This document shows positions 6,551 to 6,900 of a stretch of DNA of 6,900 bases, one piece after another. This DNA is from an uncultured Porphyromonadaceae bacterium (lineage in GTDB: Bacteria > Bacteroidota > Bacteroidia > Bacteroidales > Muribaculaceae): NCBI GenBank assembly GCA_947175455.1, contig CAMWMW010000090.1, positions 1 through 6,900 of the forward strand, written 5' to 3'. The notes beneath the pieces were generated by a model. It worked only from the letters and a program-made list of their open reading frames with translations, did no database searches and was not told the DNA's origin. Numbering within the stretch: the stretch's first letter is position 1; each line of letters starts with the position of its first letter. The translations under genes and the position numbers were made by a program.

Positions 6551-6900
6551 AGGTTTTTCTGTTGTCGATGAATTTGACCGGTTTGCGGTTGCTGCCGGGG
6601 TTGTTTATTTTGCTGATGTCTTCGGGGGAAAGGATCTCTACGATGGGAGCGACGCGGATTCTTGAGCGGAAGCGGTCTTTGAGATCCTTGATCATGTCGA
6701 AAGGTCGGGCTGAAGCCACTCCGGCTTTCACCACGACCTCATCGGTGCCGGCAAAACTGTTGCGAACCTCTACCACATAGTTGATTACGTAAGGTGTATT
6801 GTCAAGCACATCATTGATTGCAGGTGGATATATAGTGGTTCCTTTCAGCTTTATCATGTTGTTTTTGCGTCCTACAAGCGGAGTAAGCCTGTATGAATTT
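6534..6900 (-). CDS. PaaK-like AMP-dependent acyl/aryl-CoA ligase, C-terminal part (5' end outside window)
   Basis: The reading frame is open from the window edge, so the gene starts beyond 6900; about 121 C-terminal residues are visible. Seen: TPLVGRKNNMIKLKGTTIYP just inside the edge, the hinge and start of the small C-terminal domain of phenylacetate-CoA ligase-type enzymes (compare the family's GR-x-D/N-D-M-hydrophobic-x-(K/R)-G-x-x-(I/V)-(Y/F)-P); then AINDVLDN, typical of the helix after it; then a helix-strand fold; and near the end NNPGSNRKPVKFIDNRK, like the family's closing basic segment. The Met at 6857 is internal to this motif, not a start. Known: these enzymes activate a carboxylic acid with ATP to an acyl-adenylate and usually pass it to CoA or a carrier protein. 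Its TGA (6534-6536) lies inside the exporter gene, implying translational coupling. The substrate cannot be judged because the acid-binding N-terminal domain is not in the window. Confidence 0.82.
   Translation of the reverse strand, partial: NSYRLTPLVGRKNNMIKLKGTTIYPPAINDVLDNTPYVINYVVEVRNSFAGTDEVVVKAGVASARPFDMIKDLKDRFRSRIRVAPIVEILSPEDISKINNPGSNRKPVKFIDNRKTYASSL

Noticed and set aside
6534..6857. A separate 107-residue gene starting at the Met at 6857.
   Set aside because: The same frame continues upstream to the window edge, and the residues before this Met complete a conserved ligase motif, so it is an internal methionine of a longer gene.

Overview
The window looks like chromosomal DNA from a Bacteroidales bacterium (phylum Bacteroidota), probably a gut-type lineage. 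This rests on the protein families and their arrangement, on start codons preceded by A-rich stretches rather than clear Shine-Dalgarno sequences, and on a large MMPL lipid exporter next to a PaaK-type adenylate-forming ligase. The exact genus cannot be read from the sequence. There is no sign of a mobile element, CRISPR array, tRNA or rRNA.

Layout. Positions 1-158 form a non-coding leader. It holds a tiny ORF that begins with four consecutive Met codons (15-50), then a strong intrinsic terminator (79-118), and only 40 bases later the first large gene. Positions 159-3675 (+ strand) are a three-gene methionine operon, metY-metX-hom, in which each gene overlaps the next by an ATGA stop/start. 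Positions 3676-3700 are a 25-base convergent junction with a short GC hairpin. Positions 3701-6900 (- strand) carry the end of a second operon: the 3' part of a PaaK-like AMP ligase gene (entering from beyond 6900), overlapped by 17 bases by a 949-residue MMPL/RND-type exporter that is its last gene.

How the genes work together. Hom makes homoserine from aspartate semialdehyde, MetX acetylates it, and MetY replaces the acetate with sulfide to give homocysteine, the direct precursor of methionine. This is the direct sulfhydrylation route. The operon therefore has its own homoserine dehydrogenase committed to methionine. The minus-strand pair suits a pathway in which an activated carboxylic acid is built into a lipid or aryl-polyene (flexirubin-like) product that is then exported, but the rest of that cluster lies outside the window.

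Most interesting signal. The leader of the met operon has all the parts of classical ribosome-mediated transcription attenuation: a leader ORF with four Met codons, an RNA segment (37-48) that can pair either with an upstream arm (about 28-34) or with the left arm of the terminator (86-97), and the terminator itself. The geometry fits: a ribosome stalled on the Met codons would cover the upstream arm and leave 37-48 free, while a ribosome at the stop codon (48-50) would cover 37-48. I infer a methionine-sensing leader-peptide attenuator; this is untested.
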